DNA of 15,038 nucleotides from Candidatus Electrothrix marina. GTDB lineage: Bacteria; Desulfobacterota; Desulfobulbia; Desulfobulbales; Desulfobulbaceae. Shown in pieces: positions 1-8,000 of the stretch. Under the pieces are notes generated by a model. It was not told the DNA's origin, searched no databases, and was given only the letters and a program-made list of their open reading frames with translations. The stretch is from contig MTKS01000003.1 of the NCBI GenBank assembly GCA_004028495.1, positions 1-15,038 on the forward strand. The letters run 5' to 3'. The position numbers and the translations under genes are program-made. Every line of letters starts with the position of its first letter. Within the stretch, counting starts at the first letter, position 1.

Positions 1-12
1 AACAACAGACCC

Positions 13-684
13 ATGAACAAGGTTATTCCCTTCAGTGAATTTCAGAGTCATGGCAGGGGGCGGATGCCGATCAGGGCTGCCATGCGTGCTAAACAGAACG
101 CTGAGCGTTGTATGCAGACCCAATGGCACGGCAGGCAGAGCGGGATGATCCCTCAAGAATGTACGGATCAGCAGCGTATTACCGGGTATCATGTCCAGGA
201 CTTTCAGAACACCCTGGAACGGGAGATCTGTCAGTCACTCAAACCCTTGCCCTGTGACCGAGGAGCGGCTGATATCCGCTATTCCATCTTTGCTGTGACT
301 GATGGCGATCCGGGATGCGGCACCCGCATGAGTCCGGTTTCCAGAACTCTGCTCGAAAGCGGGGTACTGGCTCAATGTAAATGTCGGGAACGGAGACGGA
401 TGACTGCGCCGCAACAGGTTTCCCCGGCCCAAGGCACAGTGTTTCATCATCTCCCCCGCCGTACCTTGGTGGCGTGGCAGCCTGTTCCTCGGGCGCGGAG
501 CTACGTGGTTGAGATTAAGTATAACGGCGGATTATGGACGACCCTCAATACCACCGGTGAGGCCACCTTTGTCACCTTTGATTTTCCCGGAGCAGGGCAG
601 GGTGAGTGGCGGGTTATGGCCCAAGGTCGACGCGGTATGAACGGCCCTGCAAGCCCTTGGTCCAGCTTTCAATACCAACGCTGA
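13..684 (+). CDS. Hypothetical protein with fibronectin-III-like C-terminal domain
   Basis: This is a 223-residue reading frame. The frame is open to the window edge, so the ATG at 13 may be internal and the gene 5'-partial; no convincing ribosome binding site fits in the 12 preceding bases. The C-terminal ~85 residues (about 138-223) look like a beta-sandwich: VSPAQG at the start, then VAWQPVPRARSYVVEI, WTTLNTTGEATFVTF, and WRVMAQGRRG followed by SPWSSF. This is the usual rhythm of an Fn3-type domain (W on strand B, xxYxVEI on strand C, SxW near the end). The N-terminal half is rich in Arg, Gln and Cys and matches no family I recognise. There is no obvious signal peptide at this start. It lies 67 bases upstream of apgM on the same strand, but a functional link is not evident. 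The Fn3-like part is fairly secure and the exact start is not. Confidence 0.6.
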   Translation: MNKVIPFSEFQSHGRGRMPIRAAMRAKQNAERCMQTQWHGRQSGMIPQECTDQQRITGYHVQDFQNTLEREICQSLKPLPCDRGAADIRYSIFAVTDGDPGCGTRMSPVSRTLLESGVLAQCKCRERRRMTAPQQVSPAQGTVFHHLPRRTLVAWQPVPRARSYVVEIKYNGGLWTTLNTTGEATFVTFDFPGAGQGEWRVMAQGRRGMNGPASPWSSFQYQR

Positions 685-751
685 TGCATTTTCTGTAATG
701 AACTTTCCCGTCCTTTGCTTGAGCGGGGGGCGGGGAGCAAACTGAACGCTT

Positions 752-2002
752 ATGAAATACATTCTCCTTATCGGCGACGGCATGGGCGATACCCCGGTAC
801 CTGAACTCGGGGGCAAGACCCCGCTGGAAGCCGCTGACAAACCCGCCATTGACCGACTTTGTGCAGCTGCTGAGCCGCTGCTGGTTCGCACCGTGCCGGA
901 CGGCTACCCGCCGGGCAGTGATGTGGCCAACCTTTCTCTGCTCGGCTATGAGCCTGAGAAATACTACACCGGTCGGGCTCCCTTGGAAGCGGCCAGCATG
1001 GGGGTCGCTATCCCCGAAGATGCGCTGGCCTTTCGCTGTAATCTGGTCACTGTGGAGTATCTTGATGATGACTGCATGACCATGATTGATTACAGCGCAG
1101 GCCACATCAGCAGTGAAGAGGCAGCGGAGTTGATCGCGGCGGTGCAGGAAGCCTGCGGCACGGATCGGCTTTGTTTTTATCCCGGTGTCAGTTATCGTCA
1201 TCTGCTCATTCATCAAGGCGGGGGGGCTGACTCCCTGCGCACGGTTCCGCCCCATGATTATATGGATCAGGACGTGACCGAGTTTTATCAGCAGTACCTG
1301 GGGGTTGATTATCTTGCCGAACTGATGCGGATCTCCGCCCGGGTACTTGCCGATCATCCGGTTAACCAGAGGCGGCAGGCTGAAGGCAAGCGACCGGCCA
1401 ACAGCATCTGGATTTGGGGGGAGGGGAAGAAGCCTGCTATGAACACCTTGCAGGAACGGCACGGCATCAGCGGCAGTCTAATTTCTGCGGTTGATCTGCT
1501 TAAAGGATTGGGCGTGTGCAGCGGCTTGGAGGTGCCGGAAGTCGAGGGTGCAACCGGCTGGCTGGACACTAATTATCAGGGTAAGGTGGATGTCGCTCTG
1601 GATGCGTTGACAAGGCAGGATTTTGCTTTGGTCCATGTGGAGGCCCCGGACGAGGCCGGGCACCAAGGGTCGGCAACGAACAAGGTGCAGGCAATTGAGG
1701 ATTTTGATGCCAAGATCGTGGCCCCGATTGTCGAGGAGATGGATCGTCGGGGCGAGCCTTATCGTCTGGTGGTGACTATGGACCATTATACCCCCATTGC
1801 TCGTCGCACTCACGAGGATTGGCCTGTGCCCATGTTCATCTACGATTCTTCGGGTGTTGATCAGCCTGCCGGAACCGGTTACACTGAGGCGAATATTATT
1901 GCGGCGGCAGAGCAAAGCGGTCTCTGTCTTGACAGCGGGGCTGCGTTTTTTTCCCGTTTTGTCACGCCTGACGCGTCTAAGTATGGAGAGCGGTGTGGCT
2001 GA
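752..2002 (+). CDS. apgM: Cofactor-independent phosphoglycerate mutase, archaeal (ApgM) type
   Basis: This 416-residue protein probably interconverts 3- and 2-phosphoglycerate in cytoplasmic glycolysis/gluconeogenesis, independent of 2,3-bisphosphoglycerate. It belongs to the alkaline-phosphatase superfamily. The N-terminal metal site reads LLIGDGMGD (Asp9), and the catalytic Ser56 lies in GSDVANLSLLGYEP. The second metal cluster is HVEAPDEAGH (Asp300, His304), MDHYTPIA (Asp344, His345) and RRTHEDWPVP (His354). The ~400-residue length and the order of motifs fit the ApgM family rather than the ~510-residue bacterial GpmI. Some members have been annotated as a proposed homoserine kinase; nothing here supports that role, since no threonine-biosynthesis genes are nearby. 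The ATG at 752 directly begins the conserved first strand, although the purine-rich GGGGAG upstream is about 16 bases away. The stop overlaps the start of the next gene, so the two are probably co-transcribed. Confidence 0.93.
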   Translation: MKYILLIGDGMGDTPVPELGGKTPLEAADKPAIDRLCAAAEPLLVRTVPDGYPPGSDVANLSLLGYEPEKYYTGRAPLEAASMGVAIPEDALAFRCNLVTVEYLDDDCMTMIDYSAGHISSEEAAELIAAVQEACGTDRLCFYPGVSYRHLLIHQGGGADSLRTVPPHDYMDQDVTEFYQQYLGVDYLAELMRISARVLADHPVNQRRQAEGKRPANSIWIWGEGKKPAMNTLQERHGISGSLISAVDLLKGLGVCSGLEVPEVEGATGWLDTNYQGKVDVALDALTRQDFALVHVEAPDEAGHQGSATNKVQAIEDFDAKIVAPIVEEMDRRGEPYRLVVTMDHYTPIARRTHEDWPVPMFIYDSSGVDQPAGTGYTEANIIAAAEQSGLCLDSGAAFFSRFVTPDASKYGERCG

Positions 2003-2453
2003 TCTGCACATGAAGATGACAGAGCCGATCTTTCGGGTGCAGTATCGGGTTATCTACGGTGATACCGATTCCGGCGGAGTGGTGTATAATGCTAATTATC
2101 TCCGTTTCGCGGAAATAGGCCGAACCGAGCTGATGCGTAAATGGGCAGTGCCCTATAGTGAGATGGAGCGACAGGGGATTATTCTGCCGGTGACGGAGAG
2201 CTATCTGCGCTATAAGGCTCCGGCCCGCTACGATGACCTGCTTACCATTGCCACCTCCCTTGCCGAGGTGAAGTTTGTCTCCCTCCGCTTTCATTTCACG
2301 ATTACCCGTTGGGAAGAAGAACGGAAGCGGGAGCAGCTCCTGGTCAAGGGCTTTACCAATCATGCCTGCATCAACCGGCAGGGCAAACTGACGCCCTTTC
2401 CGGACAATATTCGAGAGGCCATTCAGGGCGTATGGCAATATGAGGCAACATGA
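1995..2453 (+). CDS. Acyl-CoA thioesterase, YbgC / 4-hydroxybenzoyl-CoA thioesterase family
   Basis: This is a single-hotdog-fold thioesterase of about 150 residues that hydrolyses acyl-CoA thioesters in the cytoplasm; in many proteobacteria YbgC associates with the envelope Tol-Pal genes. The active-site signature is present: VIYGDTDSGGVVYNANYLRF, with the catalytic Asp in DTD and the VYNANYL helix start. It is followed by the typical YLRYKAPARYDD strand and a conserved FTNHACIN strand. Start choice: a GTG at 1995 has GGAG at 1985-1988 with a 6-base spacer. ATGs at 1983, 2010 and 2016 share the frame but lack a well-placed ribosome binding site. From 1995 the gene overlaps the end of apgM by 8 bases, which suggests translational coupling. 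No tolQRA genes are in view, so the physiological substrate cannot be assigned. Confidence 0.85.
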   Translation: MADLHMKMTEPIFRVQYRVIYGDTDSGGVVYNANYLRFAEIGRTELMRKWAVPYSEMERQGIILPVTESYLRYKAPARYDDLLTIATSLAEVKFVSLRFHFTITRWEEERKREQLLVKGFTNHACINRQGKLTPFPDNIREAIQGVWQYEAT

Positions 2454-2499
2454 GATGGAGCCTGAGAAATAAAAAAGAGTGATAGTGTGAAATAAGATG

Positions 2500-2528
2500 T
2501 TGACAGGATATCAATACTGATATATATT
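2500..2528 (+). promoter_or_regulatory. Sigma-70 promoter of the initiator tRNA gene
   Basis: A perfect -35 TTGACA (2500-2505) is followed by a 17-base spacer and a -10 TATATT (2523-2528). This would start transcription about 6 bases before the tRNA at 2541. The near-consensus strength fits a stable RNA gene. Confidence 0.8.
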
Positions 2529-2540
2529 GTTGCTCAGTGA

Positions 2541-2617
<77 letters not shown>

Positions 2618-2629
2618 CAAAGATATTTC

Positions 2630-2670
2630 AAGGCCTACAGTTTTTAACTTGTACGGCCTTTTTTTTTTTT
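2630..2670 (+). terminator. Rho-independent terminator after tRNA-fMet
   Basis: AAGGCC (2630-2635) pairs with GGCCTT (2655-2660). Inner TACA/TGTA and GTT/AAC pairs extend the stem through single-base bulges. It is followed by a run of T to 2670. It is a textbook intrinsic terminator for the tRNA transcript. Confidence 0.9.
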
Positions 2671-2960
2671 CGCCAAGGCGGGGGAGCCGGGGCAACTACT
2701 CCTCTTGAAAGAGGAAGTTTTGCATCGAACCCGACGTGACTGCCGGGATTTATTCCTTGCCGATTTTATCAGGTTGTGTTTTTATAAGAATATGGGCGGT
2801 TGCGTATCCGGCCTCACCGTGTTTATTTCAAGTCGGTCTGCTGACTACTTAAATATAGTAAAATCAATACAGTAGCGTTCTCCGGCCTCTCAAGCCGAAA
2901 ACAACAACTGATGCCATTCGCATTATAATTAATGAGTTCTTTTCCGCTCCGTTATCACCT
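2671..2960. other. Intergenic region without a recognisable gene
   Basis: No credible reading frame or RNA gene is visible in this stretch. A small hairpin CCTCT-TGAA-AGAGG sits at about 2701-2714. The second half is AT-rich. TTCAAG (2827-2832) with TAAATA 17 bases on (2850-2855) could be a weak promoter for the gene at 2961, but the match is poor. Confidence 0.4.
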
Positions 2961-3587
2961 ATGCCGATGATATCAGAACGACGGGCAGTCGAAATTCTCC
3001 TGTCGATTATTTTTTTTCTCCTGATTTATCACCTGCTGATATCCTGTTTACGAACACTTGACATCGTCGAACACAGCAGTACTGAGAAAACTATCATCAG
3101 GATTAACTCATTGAACGTAGAATATGGGACTTTGGTACGCGATATGACTCCGCTTCGTATTGCCGCTTCCAAAGTGCTCAATAATAATCTGACCGCTCAG
3201 GCCCTGAAACCGGATCAGGCGCGTTCGGTACAGATTAAGATGTACGGGGATCGAGCATTTCTCAATGAGAAGTACCTGTTTGCTTCTTCTGAAAAAGTAT
3301 TTCTGGTCATGGAGTTCAACCAGCTGGCGGCAGGTGAGCATACGATAGTGGTTCAGTGGAGGTCTCCGGAAGGTCAGCTTATTAATACCTCCAGACATAC
3401 TATCTCGCTGGCCGAACAGGCCCTGAAACATCGCTCATACTTTTCATTGAAACTTATGAGAAACGGGTTGTTTACAAAGGTTCTCACAGGAAACGCATAC
3501 AAGGGGAAAATTGACGGCAGGTGGAGTGCCGAGATTTTTTTCAACAATGCCGAGCTGGCAACACAGTATTTTACGATCGTTAATTAA
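2961..3587 (+). CDS. Hypothetical membrane-anchored protein
   Basis: This 208-residue protein is of unknown function. A single hydrophobic segment lies at about residues 10-30 (VEILLSIIFFLLIYHLLISC) after a short charged N-terminus, so it is probably an inner-membrane anchor with the rest in the periplasm. The C-terminal part alternates beta-strand-like stretches (VFLVMEF, HTIVVQWRSPEG, then a final GKIDGRWSAEIFF). That final motif, Gly-x-Trp followed by a hydrophobic strand and a terminal F-x-I-V, resembles the last strands of small Ig-like periplasmic domains, but I cannot name the family. Two in-frame ATGs (2961 and 2967) are equally possible; neither has a clear ribosome binding site. Codon use looks ordinary. 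The gene is isolated, with nothing in operon spacing. Confidence 0.6.
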   Translation: MPMISERRAVEILLSIIFFLLIYHLLISCLRTLDIVEHSSTEKTIIRINSLNVEYGTLVRDMTPLRIAASKVLNNNLTAQALKPDQARSVQIKMYGDRAFLNEKYLFASSEKVFLVMEFNQLAAGEHTIVVQWRSPEGQLINTSRHTISLAEQALKHRSYFSLKLMRNGLFTKVLTGNAYKGKIDGRWSAEIFFNNAELATQYFTIVN

Positions 3588-3672
3588 TCCAGGTTGTCGC
3601 CGATAGCGAGTGTCCGGCACTGTTATTGCTGGGAAAGTTGAGGTGGCTGCATTTAGATTTGTAAGAATTTCA

Positions 3673-3803
3673 GGGCTTGGTTCTAACTTCGGCCACCTTG
3701 CTAAATCAACCTGTGCCGATGTAGTTATCTTGATGATTTTATGCTCTTATTCTCGTGAAAATCATCAGCCGTAAATTAATTGGCCGAACTTAGAACCAAG
3801 CCC
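3673..3803. mobile_element. MITE-like non-autonomous element with 8-bp target duplication
   Basis: This is a 131-bp element bounded by 23-bp terminal inverted repeats (3673-3695 and 3781-3803) that match at 22 of 23 positions; each starts GGGCTTGGTTCTAA from the outside. The flanks carry an identical 8-bp direct repeat GAATTTCA (3665-3672 and 3804-3811), as left by transposase-mediated insertion. Inside is a second perfect inverted repeat, TGATGATTTT (3731-3740) with AAAATCATCA (3758-3767). There is no coding capacity, so it must be mobilised in trans by a related insertion sequence. An 8-bp duplication is compatible with several IS families (for example IS1595), but I cannot assign one from the ends alone. 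Confidence 0.85.
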
Positions 3804-3921
3804 GAATTTCATCCGTAAACGGTTCCGCAGTATTCTGTCAACGCAGAAGGTGCAGACCGATCAGAAGCCTGTAAATCGCATTGATTTACTGATACCCACA
3901 TCTTTCTTTTCGAGTTGATTT

Positions 3922-4425
3922 ATGAAAAAAATAATCAGATTCTCTTTCCTGCTTGTCCTTGTGTTACTCCTCAACGGATGTGATGATTTTAATGAGGTGG
4001 TCGATTCCATCACCGACTCCGGAGATGACAATAGTGCTCCGGCGGAGGAGCTGGCCTCAGTCGTTCCGCAAGCCGAACAACAACCGGCGGCGGAAGCGGT
4101 AAAGGAAGAAGCCCCGAAAGCAGAAGCGGATGAAAAAGCGGCGGAAGATGAACCAGAGTCTGCAGAGTATGAAACTCGGTTTCACCACACCACTACCGGT
4201 TCCAGCGATGGCGGCAAGTCTTTGGTTCTCTGTGACGGACAGAGGATGGACTTCGACAGATGCTCCAGCAACGGCACGTCCATCCCTTATCATGGACATG
4301 ATAAGGGGCGAGTCAGCTACTGGAATATGCGCGAGGAACCGTCAGGCGATATTGTGTGTACCAAGGACGGTCAGACGTACCGATACAGGGCCGACAGAAC
4401 GGTGGTATACGGTTCGTGTCCTTAA
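3922..4425 (+). CDS. Predicted lipoprotein with acidic linker and four-cysteine C-terminal domain
   Basis: This 167-residue lipoprotein has a basic MKKIIR start, a hydrophobic core and a lipobox LLNGC, with Cys20 as the predicted lipidated residue. Asp at mature positions 2 and 3 would favour inner-membrane retention under the E. coli Lol rule, though that rule is not universal. Residues 35-82 form a Glu/Ala/Pro-rich, unstructured linker that could span the periplasm. The C-terminal domain (about 85-167) has four cysteines (104, 114, 146, 166), probably two disulfides, and short strands such as SLVLCDGQRMDF and TYRYRADRTVVYG. The family is not recognised. It ends convergent with the minus-strand operon beginning at 4621. 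Confidence 0.75.
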   Translation: MKKIIRFSFLLVLVLLLNGCDDFNEVVDSITDSGDDNSAPAEELASVVPQAEQQPAAEAVKEEAPKAEADEKAAEDEPESAEYETRFHHTTTGSSDGGKSLVLCDGQRMDFDRCSSNGTSIPYHGHDKGRVSYWNMREEPSGDIVCTKDGQTYRYRADRTVVYGSCP

Positions 4426-4620
4426 TTCAATTCAGGTTTGATCCGAGCAGCTCCCGTTCGGGGCGGATGTTTAAACACCACGCCCGCCCCGTTCATCTTC
4501 AGTTGTTCTCCTAACCCATAACCCGCATAGTCCGCTGGCAGCCCAAGTACTAGAATCCCCCTCCCCTTTTTTTTTCTCTCTCTCTTGTCGTGATAAAATA
4601 GTTAAATGCGCTCGCTGTAA
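4426..4620. other. Convergent intergenic region with a GC-rich hairpin
   Basis: It lies between the lipoprotein gene (plus) and the PDZ-encoding tail (minus). CGGGGCGG (4459-4466) pairs with CCGCCCCG (4484-4491) across a 17-base loop. No T-run follows directly, so terminator function is uncertain. A pyrimidine tract (T run then CT repeats, about 4567-4588) lies further on. No gene is seen. Confidence 0.4.
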
Positions 4621-5025
4621 CTACCTCTTCGGATGCCCCGGCGGCATCATGGCCGCCTTCTCCATATCAGACAACTCCACCTTGATGTCCAGCATCGTAT
4701 CCTTCCTGACGATATTAAGCTGAACCGTCTCCCCAGGCTTTTTATCAAGAAGCACTATCTTCAAATCACCGATGGTGGCGACCTGAGCATTGTCCACCGC
4801 CAGGACAACATCGCCTTTTTGCAAGCCAGCCTCACCGGCCTTACCTAGGGGGCTGATATTGAGAATTTCCACCCTTGAGGGCCGATCTTCGGTCTTCTCC
4901 TCCTCTTTGAGCATCACCCCGATCTTCCCGGCAGGCGGCAGCTCAACATCCTCGGTGAACATCAGGTAGTCGGCCTGCCAGCCCTTTTTCGCACCGGTCA
5001 CCTGACCGTTATTGGCAATGAGCAC
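4621..5025 (-). pseudogene. PDZ-domain tail of the ChaN-family protein, separated by a frameshift
   Basis: This is 134 residues from a GTG at 5025, and it is almost certainly the C-terminus of the upstream M1/ChaN protein rather than an independent gene. The ChaN domain upstream ends in VVLAGTGHVYK...ARRVDD. The natural continuation (VLIANNGQVTGAKKGWQADYLMF) is found in this other frame, which overlaps by 28 bases. Residues about 34-119 form a PDZ domain: a GVML carboxylate-binding loop, then VEILNISPLGKAGEAGLQKGD and VDNAQVATIGDL. PDZ domains bind C-terminal peptides and often accompany ChaN (DUF399) domains. The frame change equals loss of one base somewhere near 5020-5036, possibly in the CC of GTCAGTCCGTGC on the coding strand. 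It could be a real mutation or a sequencing error. Independent translation from 5025 is possible but would give a cytoplasmic fragment with no signal peptide. Confidence 0.75.
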
Positions 5026-8000
5026 GGACTGACGTCATCCACCCGACGGGCCACCCTGGGCGGCATGGCACTGTCCTTGTACACATGGCCTGTCCCGGCC
5101 AGAACCACCATCTTTTTTTCAGGATGGGCCTGAAGATACTCGGCAATGGATTCGGCCATGGTTTCATCCCATATGGCCTGGGCCTGGAGGAATCCCCCGA
5201 AACCGCCGCTCTTTTCCGGTTCTTTATGCAGGGCATGGATCTGCGTAAGACGCTCGCGATACCCAGCAAGGTCCAGGGCACGGTCCGGTGCCGCCTCGGT
5301 GAGTTGCTCGGGTGTCAGTTCATCGGTTGATCCTGTTTTGAAGACCTTGCTGACAATTTTTTTATTGAGATTCAACGCGATGATGGGAATGCGATGCGCC
5401 TTGGCATAATTGATAATATCCCGGTACATGCGGTAATCATAGCCCCAGACCTCATAATAATCAGAGAGGCGAAGAAAATCCTGCTCCGTGGGGATGGTTC
5501 CGTTGATGTAGCCGTCCAAAGCATGCTGGGAGGAACGGGGGAACATCTCCATCCCGATGACCAGACCCACATTTTCCCCCTTCTGCTTCTCCTGGTCCAG
5601 CTGTTCCCGCAGGGCCTGGACAACCTGCAATTGAAGAAGATGGGCCCCGTAATCCGTATGTGTTTCTCCTACGTAGATGATTCTGCTTTGGGAGATATCG
5701 TTAAGAATGGCCGGAAATTCTTGCGCCTGCGGGACGGGAATGCCGACAGCAGGCTTGAGCAGGGGCAGGCGAACGCCGTTGTCAGACGGAGCGATCTGCT
5801 TTTCTTGGATCCTGCCGCTATGAAAAAGGAGGCGGGAATACTTGCCGTAATGCTTGAGTTTGGGCAAGGCATTTTGGCTTTCCTCCACAGAGGCCGAGGA
5901 AATCAGCACCATGACCTGCTCCTGATTCAGGGGATTTGTACGTACATCAAGGCTAAAACCGATTTCTTCAGTCTTAGTTATCCCGAAGAGTGCCCGGCTC
6001 TGCGAAGAGCTGCCAAGAAAAAGAAAACTGCCCTGCGACAGCTCGCTGTTTTTTAGCTCCTCGGCCTTGACTAGACGACAACCCCAGCGTTCAAGCTCCG
6101 TTATCAGGGGGAGGTAGAAGGGCAGGGGGGCCTTGTTATCCGGCAGGACCGCTGTCTTCTGCTTTGCCCCCATGAACTGCATCCAGACAGGGGGACGCTC
6201 TTTGGCATCCAATGTACGCATCAGGTCATATTCAGGATCAATGACCAGCTCTGTGGGCAGGCTGGGCACCGTGATCGTCACCTCCTGATCTGCTGAGTCG
6301 ATGCTGATGGTCTCGCGACTCGTTTCCTGGCGTGTCTTGACGGCGATTGGCAGACGGAAACGGTAAGTTTTCTCGCCTTGTTGGATGATATGAAAGGAAA
6401 CAACAGAGCTGCCCCCTTTTTGCTCCATCCCGATCTGTTCCACAGTAAAGGAGGGAATATCTGTGCGGGACAGCCATTGGCTGAAAAATTGGGAGAGATC
6501 TCTGCCCGAAGTTGCGGCAAAGGTGTTTTCCAGATTGGACCAGTCGGCACCAGAATATTTGTTATCCTGATAGAATTGCCGAAGCGCGGCAAAAAAATGC
6601 TCATCGCCGATCTCCCGGCGCAGGGTATGAAAAAGCATGCTCACTTTGTCGTAGCCTATGGCCCGCATTTTCCGAGCCATAGGCTGAGAATCGCCACCAT
6701 GCTGAAAATCCAGCACAGCAACCTCATTCCCCCGCCCGACATAGGCCTGATAGCGGAGGAGCTGATTTTTACGATAGGCTGCGCCGTTCCCTTTTTCTTC
6801 AGCATAGGTCTGATCCGCCAGCAGAGTAGTCAGGCCTTCGCACCAATTACCGCCCGCATCATTCTCAATCGCATTGCCGAACCAGGAATGAAGGATCTCG
6901 TGTCCCAAGGAGATATCCTTGATAAAGGGCAGTCGAACAACCGCCTGCCCCAGGAGGGTGAAACTCGGCATGCCGTAGCCGGTGGGCAGCCGATTTTCGA
7001 CAATGGAATATCGCTTATAGGGAAAGGGACCTATCATATCTTCATAACGCGTAATGTATTCCACAGCCCGTTCCAGATAGGTCGGAGCAAGCTCTTCATC
7101 TTCTGCAAAGAAATAGCTGTAGAGCGTCAGGTTGTTGAGCTGGCGTGAGAGAATTGTGTACGGCCCGGCAGCAAAGTTGATGGTACGCAGGGGCTGGGGA
7201 GCTGTTGCCTTGAGGAGTTGTTGCTCCCCGTCTGTTGTAATCTCTATCTCGTCAGCCTCGGTCACCCCGGAAAAGCCGGACGGCAGCTCCGCACTCAGTG
7301 AGAAGAGCATGTTCTCGTTCGTTGTCGGATGCCAGAGACCGGTCAGGGTGATGCCTTGCGGGGTGATCAGGTTACCTGTGTCGTGACCGGGTGGAGGCGC
7401 TGTTATCTGCCAACTCAGGGAAAGGGTGCGCTCCGGGGCTGTCGGAGCCAAGGTCAGGGTGTTGTCGCTGTTCGGAGCGATTTCCTGTGAGATGGGTTCT
7501 TCGCCGTTTTCCCCCTGCCCTGTTTCTAAAATCTCTATCCGTACGTGTTCCAGCCCGCTCAACGAGAGTTCCAGTGCTCTCGCCGGCGGTAGAACGAGAG
7601 CGGCCTTTCCCTGCATCTGCGCTGATTCAAGGTTAAAGATAATGTGGATCTCCTGATGCAGGGGCTTTGAGGTACCCGAAGCAGGAGCTTTTTCTGCACA
7701 ATGGAGCAGCGAAGGGGAGGAGAGGAAAAGGGTCATGATTAAAAAACAAGGGCGCAGAAAGGTATGCATAGAATTCCGTGATCCAGTGGTGATTTTCGTG
7801 AATTTGATCCCGTTTTCAAAACAGAACCCTTCAATCATTATCGTATGGTCTTGGAAATTGCAAGGAGATATGTCTGGTGGAGAGGGAAATCGGAGGGGTT
7901 GGAGGAATGCGGAAGGGAAGTGGCTTGTTATCACAAGGAAAAGTATACCGGCAACCAATCCGGCCCCATGGGCTTCGGGAAACCCGGCCCAGCTCAGATG

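Noticed and set aside
614..1462. 282-codon open frame on the minus strand
   Set aside because: Antisense shadow of apgM, whose catalytic motifs lie on the plus strand.
5394..7148. Open frames of 220 and 256 codons on the plus strand
   Set aside because: Both lie antisense to the M1/ChaN coding sequence and read as low-quality translations without motifs.
7245..7656. Small plus-strand frames between 7132 and 7656
   Set aside because: They overlap the signal-peptide-proximal part of the M1-like peptidase on the opposite strand and show no ribosome binding site or domain.
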